Source: Amarolinea sp964580725
Lineage (GTDB): Bacteria; Chloroflexota; Anaerolineae; SSC4; Amarolineaceae
Assembly: GCA_964580725.1 (NCBI GenBank)
Contig: CAZOLV010000010.1
Span: 14,711-78,710, forward strand
Direction: 5' to 3'
DNA: 64,000 nucleotides
Below, one piece after another: positions 47,451 to 56,546 of the stretch. The notes under the pieces are model-generated. The model saw only the letters and a list, made by a program, of their open reading frames with translations, made no database searches and had not been told where the DNA came from. A program made the translations under genes and the position numbers. The first letter of the stretch is position 1, and each line of letters begins with the position of its first letter.

Positions 47451-48443
47451 ATGGACCTCTCGACTACTTACATGGGACTCAAACTGCGCAACCCGATTGT
47501 GCCTTCGGCGTCGCCGCTGTCGCGCAGCATCAGCAACATTCGCCACATGGAGGACATGGGTGCCGGCGCCGTGGTGTTGTACTCCCTGTTCGAAGAGCAG
47601 ATCGTCCACGAGTCGAAGATGCTCGACCATTTCATCTCCTATGGCAGTCACTCCTACGCCGAGGCGCTCGAATACTTCCCGGCGGCCTATGAGTTCAACC
47701 TGGGGCCGGATGAGTATCTGGAACATCTCTTCCGCGCCAAACAGGCGGTTGGTATCCCGATCATCGCCAGCCTCAACGGTGTCAGCCTGGGCGGTTGGAT
47801 TGACTATGCGCGCTTGATGGAGCAGGCGGGCGCCGATGGTCTGGAACTGAACCTCTACTTCCTGGCCACGAACCCCGAACTGACGCCCGCAGCGGTGGAA
47901 CAAACCTACCTGGACGTGTTGACTGCGGTCAAGGCGACGGTCAAGATTCCGGTGGCGATGAAGCTCAGCCCCTTCTTCAGCGCCCTACCCAACTTTGCCC
48001 GTCGGCTCGATGCGGCAGGCGCCAATGCGCTGGTGATGTTCAATCGCTTCTATCAACCGCAGCTCGACATCGAGGAGCTGGAGGTCATGCCGCACATCGT
48101 TCTCAGCCAGCCGGAGGAATCGCGCTTGCCCATTCGTTGGGTTGCGATCCTCTATAGCCACATTCAGGCTTCGATGGCGGTGACGAGCGGCATCCACACG
48201 CCGGAAAACGTGCTGCAGGCGATCATGGCCGGCGCCGACGTGACCAACGTCTGCTCGCTGCTGCTCAAATCGTCCATTAGCAAGATTGACTGGTTGCTGA
48301 AGAGCATAACCTGGTGGATGGAAGAACACGGGTACACATCCATCGAGCAGATGAAGGGCAGTCTCAGCCAGTGCGCCGTGCCAGAGCCAGGCGCATTCGA
48401 ACGCGCCAACTACATGAAGGCGCTGACGAACTACCGGCTGTAG
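47451..48443 (+). CDS. Dihydroorotate dehydrogenase-like FMN protein (NifJ partner)
   Basis: 330 residues (ribosome site AAAGGAAG). The DHOD fold is clear: DLSTTYMGLKLRNPIVPSAS, GADGLELNLYFL, VKIPVAMKLSPFFSALPNF and AMVTSGIHTPENVL-like phosphate-binding region (TSGIHTPENVLQAIMAGADV). The catalytic Cys/Ser of true PyrD enzymes is not evident. This subfamily is regularly encoded next to nifJ and is probably an FMN oxidoreductase linked to ferredoxin metabolism, with pyrimidine synthesis doubtful. The gene follows nifJ by about 120 bp of hairpin sequence. Confidence 0.86.
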   Translation: MDLSTTYMGLKLRNPIVPSASPLSRSISNIRHMEDMGAGAVVLYSLFEEQIVHESKMLDHFISYGSHSYAEALEYFPAAYEFNLGPDEYLEHLFRAKQAVGIPIIASLNGVSLGGWIDYARLMEQAGADGLELNLYFLATNPELTPAAVEQTYLDVLTAVKATVKIPVAMKLSPFFSALPNFARRLDAAGANALVMFNRFYQPQLDIEELEVMPHIVLSQPEESRLPIRWVAILYSHIQASMAVTSGIHTPENVLQAIMAGADVTNVCSLLLKSSISKIDWLLKSITWWMEEHGYTSIEQMKGSLSQCAVPEPGAFERANYMKALTNYRL

Positions 48444-48510
48444 CGCGCAAACGCGCTGTAGCGCGCTGTGCGGCGAGTGTCCTGATAAAGACCTGACAGG
48501 TTTCAACGCA

Positions 48511-48561
48511 AGGACGCCAGGGGGCAGAAGTGCAATGCGCTTTCTTGCTCCCTGGCGTCCT
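48511..48561. repeat. 12-bp perfect inverted repeat in the 48444-48592 interval
   Basis: AGGACGCCAGGG (48511-48522) and CCCTGGCGTCCT (48550-48561) with a 27-bp loop, between the convergent DHOD-like and aroE genes. It could be a terminator-type stem or a dispersed extragenic repeat; no U tract is present. Confidence 0.6.
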
Positions 48562-48592
48562 CGCGTCCGCCGCCTGATCCACCGCCCCAATC

Positions 48593-49522
48593 CTAATCCT
48601 CTGCCAGCGCCTCTTCGACAGCGGCCCGCATCACTGTCAGCGGGGCGGGCTGCCCCGTCCAGCGCGCCAGGGCCAATGCACCCTGGGCAACCAGCATGCC
48701 GACGCCATCCAGGGTCTGCGCTCCATCTGCCTGCGCCTTGCGCAGCAGGGCGGTGCGGCGCGGCCGGTAGACGAGATCGGTCACGACCTGGCGCGGCTCG
48801 AAGGGCACGGCGGCGTCCCAGGGCATGGCGTCGCTGGCAGGCGTCATGCCGACAGACGTGGTGTTGACGACCAGATCGGCCTGCGCGGCCAGGACTGCCA
48901 GATCGCTGCCGAACCCGGCGCAGGCGACCTGGGCGCCGGGCAGCGCGATCCGCATGTCGGCGGCCAGCGCCTGGGCGTGCGTCAGGGTGCGATTGAGGAT
49001 CGTAACGGCGGCGCCCGCTTCCAACAGGGAATAGATGACGGCCCGCGCCGCGCCGCCCGCGCCCATGACCAGCGCACGCCGGCCCGCCACGACAACGCCA
49101 TGATCGCACAGATCGGCCAGGAAGCCGGGGCCGTCGGTGTTGTCGCCAAGCAGACGTGGCGCCGCCGCGTCGCCGTCACGCTCGCCCTTGCCTGACATGC
49201 GGCCAGACTGCCAAAACAGCGTGTTGACGGCCCCAATCGCGCCCGCCCGCGGCGTCACGCCGTCGAGCAGGGGCAGGATGGCCTGTTTGTGTGGGATGGT
49301 GACATTGGCGCCGATGAAACCGTGTTGGCGCCAGGCGGTCAGCGCAGTCTTCAGCGCCGCAGGCGGGACGGGCAGCAGTTCGTAGCGCCAGGGCAAGCCC
49401 AGGGCGCGCAGGGCGGCGTTGTGCATGGCGGGGCTGAGCGAATGTGCAACCGGCCAGCCTAAAATGGCCAGGTGCGCCGGCCAGCCGTGTGCGGGCCGCA
49501 CGTTGGGCGGTTCGATGTTCAT
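48593..49522 (-). CDS. aroE: Shikimate dehydrogenase
   Basis: 309 residues. Shikimate-binding ILGWPVAHSLSPAMHNAAL (Ser-x-Ser pocket), catalytic Lys in NVTIPHKQAI, NADP-binding VMGAGGAARAVIYSL and the closing DGVGMLVAQGALA all match AroE. It reduces 3-dehydroshikimate to shikimate. The ATG overlaps the TGA of aroA by one base (TGATG). Last gene of the aromatic amino acid cluster; aroB, aroC, aroD/Q and aroK are not in the window. Confidence 0.96.
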   Translation of the reverse strand: MNIEPPNVRPAHGWPAHLAILGWPVAHSLSPAMHNAALRALGLPWRYELLPVPPAALKTALTAWRQHGFIGANVTIPHKQAILPLLDGVTPRAGAIGAVNTLFWQSGRMSGKGERDGDAAAPRLLGDNTDGPGFLADLCDHGVVVAGRRALVMGAGGAARAVIYSLLEAGAAVTILNRTLTHAQALAADMRIALPGAQVACAGFGSDLAVLAAQADLVVNTTSVGMTPASDAMPWDAAVPFEPRQVVTDLVYRPRRTALLRKAQADGAQTLDGVGMLVAQGALALARWTGQPAPLTVMRAAVEEALAED

Positions 49523-50823
49523 CAGCTAATGACGCCGCCCAATTTGACCAGCAACCGTTCGAAGCCGGGGAAAGAGTCGGCGATGCAATCGGCGTCGAGG
49601 ACGGTCGTTGCGCCGGCGGCGATCAAGCCGGCGACGCAGAGGGTCATGGCCAGGCGGTGATCGCCATGCGAATCCACCACAGCGCCGCGCAGGGGCGTGG
49701 GGCCGGCGACGATGAAGCCGTCAGGCCGCGCTTCGATCTGAGCGCCGAGCTTGCGCAGCTCGGTCACGGTGACAGCGATGCGGTCGGTTTCTTTGACGCG
49801 CAGTTCCTCGGCGTTACGCAATTGACTGACGCCCTCGGCCTGGGTGGCCAGCAAAGCAAAGAGGGGTAATTCATCAATGGCGCGCACCACCAGATCGCCG
49901 GCGACCGAGATGGCGCGCAATGGACTGCTTACAACACTGATATGCCCAATGGGTTCTCCACAGACTTCCATCTCTTCACTGATCTGCACATCGGCGCCCA
50001 TCTGTCGCAGCACATCGAACAAACCGGTGCGGGTGGGGTTGACGACGACGCTTTCCAGCGTCAGGCGTGATTCTGGAATCAACGCGGCGGCGGCGAGCAG
50101 GAACGCCGCCGAGGAGGGGTCGGCGGGAATCTGTAGATCGAGCGGCTGCAGCGGTTGCGACGGCGCTTCGCTGACGACGCGCCGTCCGAGCGTGTGTACG
50201 GGCGCGCCCATGGCGCGCAACATGCGCTCGGTGTGATCACGACTTGGCCCCGGTTCGGTGACGACGGTCAAATCCTGAGTAAAGAGGCCGGCGAGCAGAA
50301 TGGCCGATTTGACCTGGGCGCTTGCCATTGGCAGGCGGTAGTCAATGCCGCGTAGCTGGCCGCCTTGAATGGCCAGCGGCGGCAGCGCACCCCCTTTGCG
50401 CCCCAGGATCGTGGCGCCCATTCGACGCAGCGGCTCGGCGACGCGTCCCATCGGGCGGCGGCTCAACTGCGGGCCGCCGGTCAGTACGGCGAAGATGCCA
50501 GTTCCCGCCAGCAGGCCGGCGAGCAGGCGCATCGTCGTGCCCGACGTGACGCAATCGAGCGGGGCGGCCGGCTCTTGCCAACCGTGCAACCCCTGTCCGT
50601 GGACAATCAGTTCGTCAGCCCCCAATTCCTCGACGGCGACCCCAAGTTGGCGCACGCAGGACAATGTCGCCAGGCAGTCGCCGCCGCGCAGCAGCCCGCG
50701 CACGCGGCTGGCGCCCTGCGCCAATGACCCGAACAGCAGGGCGCGGTGCGAGATTGACTTGTCGCCGGGCACACGCACCTGGCCAATCAAACCCTCGGAA
50801 CGCTGCACCGTCAAATTGCTCAT
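49522..50823 (-). CDS. aroA: EPSP synthase (3-phosphoshikimate 1-carboxyvinyltransferase)
   Basis: 433 residues, full length. N-terminal GQVRVPGDKSISHRALLFGS, the central PEP-binding LTGGPQLSRRPMGR, and the LRVKETDRIAVTVTELRKLG segment are diagnostic. It joins shikimate 3-phosphate with PEP. The P-loop-like position that decides glyphosate class reads TSGTTMRLLAG; class not determined. It lies 19 bp after the HAD gene and overlaps aroE. Confidence 0.97.
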   Translation of the reverse strand: MSNLTVQRSEGLIGQVRVPGDKSISHRALLFGSLAQGASRVRGLLRGGDCLATLSCVRQLGVAVEELGADELIVHGQGLHGWQEPAAPLDCVTSGTTMRLLAGLLAGTGIFAVLTGGPQLSRRPMGRVAEPLRRMGATILGRKGGALPPLAIQGGQLRGIDYRLPMASAQVKSAILLAGLFTQDLTVVTEPGPSRDHTERMLRAMGAPVHTLGRRVVSEAPSQPLQPLDLQIPADPSSAAFLLAAAALIPESRLTLESVVVNPTRTGLFDVLRQMGADVQISEEMEVCGEPIGHISVVSSPLRAISVAGDLVVRAIDELPLFALLATQAEGVSQLRNAEELRVKETDRIAVTVTELRKLGAQIEARPDGFIVAGPTPLRGAVVDSHGDHRLAMTLCVAGLIAAGATTVLDADCIADSFPGFERLLVKLGGVIS

Positions 50824-50842
50824 CGCTACGTCTCTCTCCGAA

Positions 50843-51586
50843 TCACTGCCAGCCGGCGATGACCGCAGGCAGATCTGTGATCTGGCGCAGGCGTGCGGCC
50901 GGCTGGACTTCGTCGCTCTGCTCTCTGCGGTGTTCCACTTCGACCAGCACGCCGGTCATGCCGGCCGCCTGGGCGCCGGCCACATCTACCAGCAGCCGGT
51001 CGCCGACGTAGACGGCTGTGCTTGCTGCGCAGCCCATCTGCGCCAGCGCCTGCTGAAAAATTTCGGGGCGCGGCTTGACGAAGCCAGCCTGCGAGGAATA
51101 GACGCGCGTTGGCAGATATTCCAGCAACCCTGCGCGTCCCAGGTCGGCGTCGTGCAGGGCCGAACTCCACCATGTGTTGGAAACGAGACCCAGGCGCAGA
51201 CCGGCGTCGCTGAGCTGTTGCAGGACGGCGCGCGCATCGCCGGTTACCGGACTGACCAGACGCTGGATGACGCCGTAGTAACACCAGAGCGCCCCGGTCC
51301 ACTCAGCGGGGGTCAGCTCGATATTCATCTGACGCAGGGCCAACTGCAAGGTGTCATCGAGGCTGGCGCCATAGCCCTGCGCTTCCAACTGCTGGTTAGT
51401 CGTGCGCACGAACTGTCCCACCGTGCGCACGAACTCATCGGCGGAGAGATCGCTGCGCCTGGCGCGACGAATGAACCCGTGCGCCGCCAACAGCCCTTGA
51501 CGGCTCGCCTCCATGAACGTCGTCTGCGGCTCCACATAGTGCAGCAGTGTGCCGCCCAAATCGAACAGAACGGCTTCGATCTTCAC
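50843..51586 (-). CDS. HAD-superfamily hydrolase
   Basis: 247 residues with the four HAD motifs: nucleophile loop AVLFDLGGTL (note DLGGT in place of DxDGT, common in one HAD branch), Ser/Thr motif LVSNTW, Lys motif FVKPRPEIF and the acidic GDRLLVDVAGA. Phosphatase or dehalogenase activity on a small molecule is likely. Its start overlaps the tyrA stop by ATGA and it sits between tyrA and aroA, so a role in or near aromatic metabolism is possible but not shown. Confidence 0.88.
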   Translation of the reverse strand: MKIEAVLFDLGGTLLHYVEPQTTFMEASRQGLLAAHGFIRRARRSDLSADEFVRTVGQFVRTTNQQLEAQGYGASLDDTLQLALRQMNIELTPAEWTGALWCYYGVIQRLVSPVTGDARAVLQQLSDAGLRLGLVSNTWWSSALHDADLGRAGLLEYLPTRVYSSQAGFVKPRPEIFQQALAQMGCAASTAVYVGDRLLVDVAGAQAAGMTGVLVEVEHRREQSDEVQPAARLRQITDLPAVIAGWQ

Positions 51587-52584
51587 TCACTCACTCCTTC
51601 GCTCACTCTTTCGTTGGGTCGTCCCTGCGCTTCTGGCGTCAGATGGGTGCTGATCGGCAGGCGCCCCGCCGTCAGGGTAAGGCGTTGAGACTGGATGGCG
51701 GCGAGCGCCTGTAGAAGCGCCGCTTCATCGGCCTCCTGCAGCAGCGCCTCCAGCCTGGCCAGATGCGCCTGGTAGGCGGTCAGCGCCAGGCGCACAGCGG
51801 CGCGATTGGTCAACAGGATGTCGGCCATCATCGTTGGGTCGCTGCCGGCCAGGCGCGTGGTGTCGCGAAAGCCACTGGCCGCAACCTGCCAGAGGGTTGG
51901 GTCGGTGTCGCTCACGGCGCCGGCGGTTTGCATCAGCGCGGCCGAGAGCATGTAGGGCAGGTGACTGATGACTGCCGCCAGCCGATCATGGCGCGCCGGG
52001 TCGAGGATCAGCGGTCGTGCGCCAATGGCTTCGATCAGCGCCAGGGCCAGGGCCAGGGCGGTGCGGCTGCTGCGCGGCGTGGGGCAAAGCACGAAGGTTT
52101 TGTTGTGATAGAGCGTCGCTTCGGCCGCTTCCAGGCCAGAGGTCTCCTTGCCGCACATGGGGTGACCGCCCACGACCTCGATCATGGCGGGCGTCGCCGC
52201 CAGGGCCGCACACACCGCCTCTTTGGCGCTGCCCAGATCGAGCAGCAGAGCGCCGGGCCGCATGGCCTGGGCGGCGGCAGGAATCTGGCGCAGAAGGGTG
52301 CGCAGCGGAGTCGCCAGGACGACCACATCGGCCTGGCCGACGGCCGCCAGGTCTGAGGAACCGCGGCTGATGATGCCCATCGCCAACGCCAGGTCGAGCG
52401 TTGACTGCCGCTGCGAGACACCAATCAGCGCGCCGGTGTGACCGGCGGCCTTGAGCGCCAGGGCCAGCGAGCCGCCCATCAGGCCCAGGCCGACGATGGC
52501 AATGGGACGCTGACGAAACCGGGCGGCCTCTTCGGCCTGCATCGCGTCGCGCCGGGTAGACGCCTGCTGGTCCTGTGCGCTCAT
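51583..52584 (-). CDS. tyrA: Prephenate dehydrogenase
   Basis: 333 residues from the ATG at 52584 (MSAQDQQ), two bases after the stop of the kelch gene; a longer frame upstream is the kelch gene read out of frame. NAD-binding IVGLGLMGGSLALAL, VVLATPLRTLL, GSAKEAV, and the GGHPMCGKETSGLEAA segment with the catalytic His are all TyrA. It converts prephenate to 4-hydroxyphenylpyruvate for tyrosine. No ACT domain is apparent. Coupled to the HAD gene by ATGA. Confidence 0.94.
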   Translation of the reverse strand: MSAQDQQASTRRDAMQAEEAARFRQRPIAIVGLGLMGGSLALALKAAGHTGALIGVSQRQSTLDLALAMGIISRGSSDLAAVGQADVVVLATPLRTLLRQIPAAAQAMRPGALLLDLGSAKEAVCAALAATPAMIEVVGGHPMCGKETSGLEAAEATLYHNKTFVLCPTPRSSRTALALALALIEAIGARPLILDPARHDRLAAVISHLPYMLSAALMQTAGAVSDTDPTLWQVAASGFRDTTRLAGSDPTMMADILLTNRAAVRLALTAYQAHLARLEALLQEADEAALLQALAAIQSQRLTLTAGRLPISTHLTPEAQGRPNERVSEGVSE

Positions 52585-52585
52585 C

Positions 52586-55326
52586 TCAGTGACGCGGCAT
52601 GAAAGGCGCAAAGAGCAAGCAGCCGTTGAGCCATTGTTGTGACTGCGTCGCGCTCGGCGTTCCATCGGAGAACCACCTGGCAAATGCGCCGGTGTTGACC
52701 AGCACCAGGCTGTCATGGCACCACGCATCCCTGCGCACGCCCAGGACGATCGGCGTCGTGAGGGACGTGGGGGTCGCCGTCGGCGTGGCCGTGGGCAGCA
52801 GCACATTGGTCGGCGTCGCCGTTGGGATCGGTGTATCGGTTGGCGTCGGCGTTGGCGTCGCTACGACCAGGGGCGTATCAGTCGGCGTCGGTTCGACGGT
52901 GGGCGTGTCGGTGGGCGTCGGTTCGACGGTGGGNNNNNNNNNNNNNNNNNNNNNNNNNNNNNNNNNNNNNNNNNNNNNNNNNNNNNNNNNNNNNNNNNNN
53001 NNNNNNNNNNNNNNNNNNNNNNNNNNNNNNNNNCAGTCGGCGTCGGTTCGACGGTGGGCGTGTCGGTGGGCGTCGGTTCGACGGTGGGCGTGTCGGTGGG
53101 CGTCGGCTCGACGGTGGGGGTGTCGGTCGGCGTCGGTTCGACGGTGGGGGTGTCGGTGGGCGTCGGTTCGACGGTGGGGGTGTCGGTGGGCGTCGGCTCG
53201 ACGGTGGGGGTGTTGGTGGGCGTCGGTTCGACGGTGGGGGTGTCGGTGGGCGTCGGCGTCGGTGTGATGAGGTAGCTCAGCAGGAACAGGTTGTCGCTGC
53301 GCAGACCGCCGGGGTCGGGGTTTTCGAAGCGAATCCAGCGGTTGTTGATGACCGTTCCGCTCGGTCCGGCCAGTGCCGCAATGAACTGGAACTGATTGAT
53401 GTCCTGTGGCGCGAGATAGAGCGAGTAGTAGGCGAAAACGGCGGGATCGCTGACTTGCAGTTGGAAAAGCCCGCTGTTGTCGCTGGACGCATTGCTCAGG
53501 AAATCGCCCATCTGATTCGGATCGTTCGATCCCCAGAGCTGCACGAACAGAAAGCCGGGCACGGGGTTGCCGTTGGGCTGGATGAGCCGTCCGCTGAACA
53601 GGGCGGGGCCGGCGGCCGTGGTGGGCGTCGCCGTGGGAGTGATGAGCGGCGTCGGCGTATTCGTCGGCGTCGCCGTAACGTCGAGAGTCGGTGTTTCGGT
53701 CGGCGTCACCGTGATCTCGGGCGTGGCCGTTTCGGTCGGTGTGGCGGTGGGCGTCTCGATCGGGGTCGGCGTGATCGTCGGCGTGTTGCTGGCGGTGGGG
53801 GTGGGTGTCGCCTGGGGCAGGCGCAGGCGATAGCTGAGGGCGCCCGTTTCGTAGGCTGCCAACGCCGGGATTTCCCAACGCACCTCGTCGCCGATCAACT
53901 GTGCGCCGCCCAGGTCGAGGATTTCCCAGGCGCCGGCGGGCAGGAGCGGCAGGGTGTTGCTAATGATGACATTTTGCACCGGTACGGCGCCAACCTGGTA
54001 TTCGATCAGATAGGTGATTTCATCGCCCCAGGTGATGGGGCCGCTGCGGCTGGCCAGCAGACGCAGCGTCACGTCGGGAGTTGGGGTCGCAGTGGCGGTC
54101 GGCGTGGCGGTTGGGGTCGCGGTGGCGGTGGGGGTGGCCGTGGGCGTGGCGGTGTGCGTCAGCGTCGGTGTGGGGGTGGGGGTGTGCGTTGCGGTGGGCG
54201 TGGGGGTGACGGTGGGTGTGCGCGTTGCGGTGGGCGTGGAGGTTGGCGTCGGTGTGGGCGGGATAACGCGCGCCTGGAAGACGGCGGCGCTCGGCGCGCT
54301 GCCGTTCCAGCCGCCCAGGACGTAGATGTCGTGCCATTGGCTGACGGCGAGCGGCATGCGGGCGCGCGGGGCGGGCAGCACCGGGCCGGCGGGCAGGGGG
54401 GTCAGGTTGGCGCCCAGGCCAAAGATCAGCACGCTGGCCTGAATAGCGGCGCCGTTGGTGCCGCCGATGATGAAAAGCCGGCCCTGATCGGCGGCGCTGG
54501 CGTGATCGGCGCGGCCCTCGGGCAGCAGCGCCCCCAAATCTTCCCATGCCCCCAGGACACCGCCTTGCAGCCGCGCCCGGTAGATACGCCGGGAGACCGT
54601 GGCGGTGGTGGGGCGGCCGCCGCTGACCAGAATGGCGTTGTCGTCGGCGACGGCGGAAAGCCGGTAGAGGGGAGATGGCAGCGCCGGCGCTGTCTGCCAG
54701 GCGCCGATCATTCCGTTAGGCTGGATCTCCGCACGCCAGACGGAGGCGAGCGGGTTTTGAAAGTAGCCGCCGATGACGACGAGTTGGTTGCCGACGGCGA
54801 CCAGGGCGTGGGTCACACGTTCTTGCCCAATGGGCAGCGGATTGAGAGTTTGCCAGGCGCTCAGCGAGCCGTCGGCGTTGGCGGCGGCCATGTAGACGTT
54901 GCGCTCGTAGGTGACGCCAAAACCGGCAACGACGTAGATGCGATTGCCAACGGCGGCGGCGGCATGGCTGTAAAGGGCGACGGGCAGCGCCGTGGTGGTT
55001 TGCCAGGCGCCCAGAGCGCCGTTGCTTTGGATGCGCGCGCGGCGCACGGCGTCCAGGGCAGAGCCGCCCGCAGTGCGCCCACCGGTGATGTAGAGCCAGT
55101 CGCCGATGCGGACGGCTGCGCTGCTATCCACGGCCTCGGGCAGGGTGCTGACATTGCTCCAGCCGCCGATGTCGGCGGCCGGCTGTCCGGCGCTGACTGG
55201 CCCGCGCCATGCCAGGAAGGTCAAGAGCAGGGGTGCGGCCAGGATGAGCCAGATGAGGCCAGAGTGGCGTTTGGCGCTGCTAACGGCGGCCACGCGCGGG
55301 TGCGCCTGCAAACCGTCCAGGTGCAT
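52586..55326 (-). CDS. Kelch-repeat surface protein with long Pro/Thr linkers; split by an assembly gap
   Basis: One gene read through a gap. Residues 1-45 hold a signal/membrane helix (LIWLILAAPLLLTFLAW). About 50-345 are six kelch-like blades (IYVVAGFG, LVVIGGYF, ILVSGGRP, IFIIGG-type, IYVLGGWNG). Then a TPTPT linker, a DUF11-like domain (NVIISNTLPLLPAGAWE), a second linker and a prealbumin-like domain (FSGRLIQPNGNPVPG). An array of PTVEPTPTDT units follows, holding the gap, and a C-terminal ~50-residue domain (GVRRDAWCHDSLVLVNTGAF to CLLFAPFMPRH). The frames on the two sides of the 100-N gap differ, so the true gap is not 100 bp. Secreted or wall-anchored. Confidence 0.82.
52934..53033. 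other. Assembly gap (100 N)
   Basis: 100 unknown bases inside the 30-bp coding repeat that encodes PTVEPTPTDT units. The reading frames on either side differ, proving the true size is not 100. Confidence 0.98.
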
Positions 55327-55383
55327 GGTATTAGGCTCCTTTCGCGCCAGACGACGGCCCGGCGCGCTTGTGGTGTGGGATCA

Positions 55384-56400
55384 TCAAGGCGGTAGGGTGG
55401 GTGCGGGCGTGGGGCCTTCTCCGGCCAGTTCGACGGTGAGCACGCGCGCTGAGGCCTCTGGCCCGATGCGCTTGTACGGGTTGACTTGCACGAGCGCCAC
55501 AGTCCAGAAGTAACGACCGTTGCCGCCTTGTTGCACACCGTAGGCGCCGCGCAGGTCAATCGTGGCCGCATTGGCGGTGACGGGGGAACTGGCGCCGAAG
55601 TGATCGGGCTGGCCATCTTTCCAGACGCGCACCTCGAAACCCTGATTGGCGCTGAGCGGCGCGCCCGGCCAATCCCAACTGAACGAGACCAGGCCGGTGG
55701 TCAAGAAGCCGCTGGCCGGGGAGCGCAAGATCGGCGCTCGATCCACTGCGACTGGCGTTGCGGTGGGCCGGCGCGTGGGAACGGCGGTGGGTGGGCGTGC
55801 GGTAGGGCGGGGAGTCGGCGTATCGGTCGGCGCCGGGGTGGCGGTTGCCGTGGCGCTCGGCGTCGGGGTCACGCTGGGGCTTGGGGTAGTAGTGGCAGTC
55901 GCCGTGGCGGTGGGGGCGGTGGTGGTTTGCACGGCCAGAGTCGGCGACGCCGCTGCGCCGCCGTTGGCCTGCACGATGAACTGCGTGGGGGTGGGCGTGG
56001 GCGTGAGTGCGTTGGTCGGTACGAACGCCACGCTCGGCGGCGTAACCAGGTCACGAATCTGCGGCCAGAACCAGACGATGGCCAGGGCGGCTGCCACGAT
56101 GCCTACACCGAGCACGAGGTAGCGCAAGGCTGCCGAAATGAACGGTTCAGCATCGGTCTGATCCTGCAGGGCCGCCGCCGCCGGCATCCGCGCAGCCGCG
56201 GCTTTTTGGTAGAGCGGGCAGGCGCGGTGATGTTGACTCAGGCAGTAGGCATCCTGATGGTCAATCTCGACGCCATCGGAACGACCGCTGGCAAAACAGA
56301 CGTTGTCATGCGTTGGGTAGCCGAAATGAACCGAATGATCGAAATCGGTACCCAGGAAGGGGCAAGAATGCTCCAGATCGAGCTCGGAATCAGGCGTCAC
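55384..56400 (-). CDS. Single-pass membrane protein with N-terminal Cys motif and Pro/Thr linker
   Basis: 338 residues starting with GTG (AGGA upstream). Residues 1-65 have four cysteines with spacing C-x21-C-x17-C-x7-C (Cys13, 35, 53, 61) and CPFLG, YCLSQHH and CPLYQ elements. This looks like a small metal-binding or Fe-S cytoplasmic module found in Chloroflexota membrane proteins. One membrane helix (about 90-112) is followed by a ~110-residue Pro/Thr-rich linker and an external beta-sandwich (FSWDWPGAPLSANQGFEVRV). It may sense or bind something outside and signal inside, but the role is unknown. It lies 57 bp downstream of nothing obvious and upstream of the kelch gene. Confidence 0.78.
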   Translation of the reverse strand: MTPDSELDLEHSCPFLGTDFDHSVHFGYPTHDNVCFASGRSDGVEIDHQDAYCLSQHHRACPLYQKAAAARMPAAAALQDQTDAEPFISAALRYLVLGVGIVAAALAIVWFWPQIRDLVTPPSVAFVPTNALTPTPTPTQFIVQANGGAAASPTLAVQTTTAPTATATATTTPSPSVTPTPSATATATPAPTDTPTPRPTARPPTAVPTRRPTATPVAVDRAPILRSPASGFLTTGLVSFSWDWPGAPLSANQGFEVRVWKDGQPDHFGASSPVTANAATIDLRGAYGVQQGGNGRYFWTVALVQVNPYKRIGPEASARVLTVELAGEGPTPAPTLPP

Positions 56401-56494
56401 GACGGGTCCTATTGATCGAAAATTACGCTCGGAACGGGGCCGGCGCTCTGAATGTCTGATGGCCTATCAACTCAATTCAGTGAAAGGCGACCGC

Positions 56495-56500
56495 ATTATA
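56495..56500 (-). promoter_or_regulatory. Possible -10 element for the Cys-motif membrane protein gene
   Basis: Perfect TATAAT on the minus strand (56500-56495), about 90 nt upstream of the GTG start at 56400. The -35 region (AGGACG at a 17-bp spacing) is poor. The two surface-protein genes may thus be transcribed separately from the aroF genes upstream. Confidence 0.45.
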
Positions 56501-56546
56501 CCACACCTTGCGCAAAACGTCCTTTTTGGCGCACAACGCTGCAAAT

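Noticed and set aside
52599..55395. Plus-strand glycine/arginine-rich repeat proteins
   Set aside because: They are the reverse reading of the PTVEPTPTDT codons of the kelch protein.
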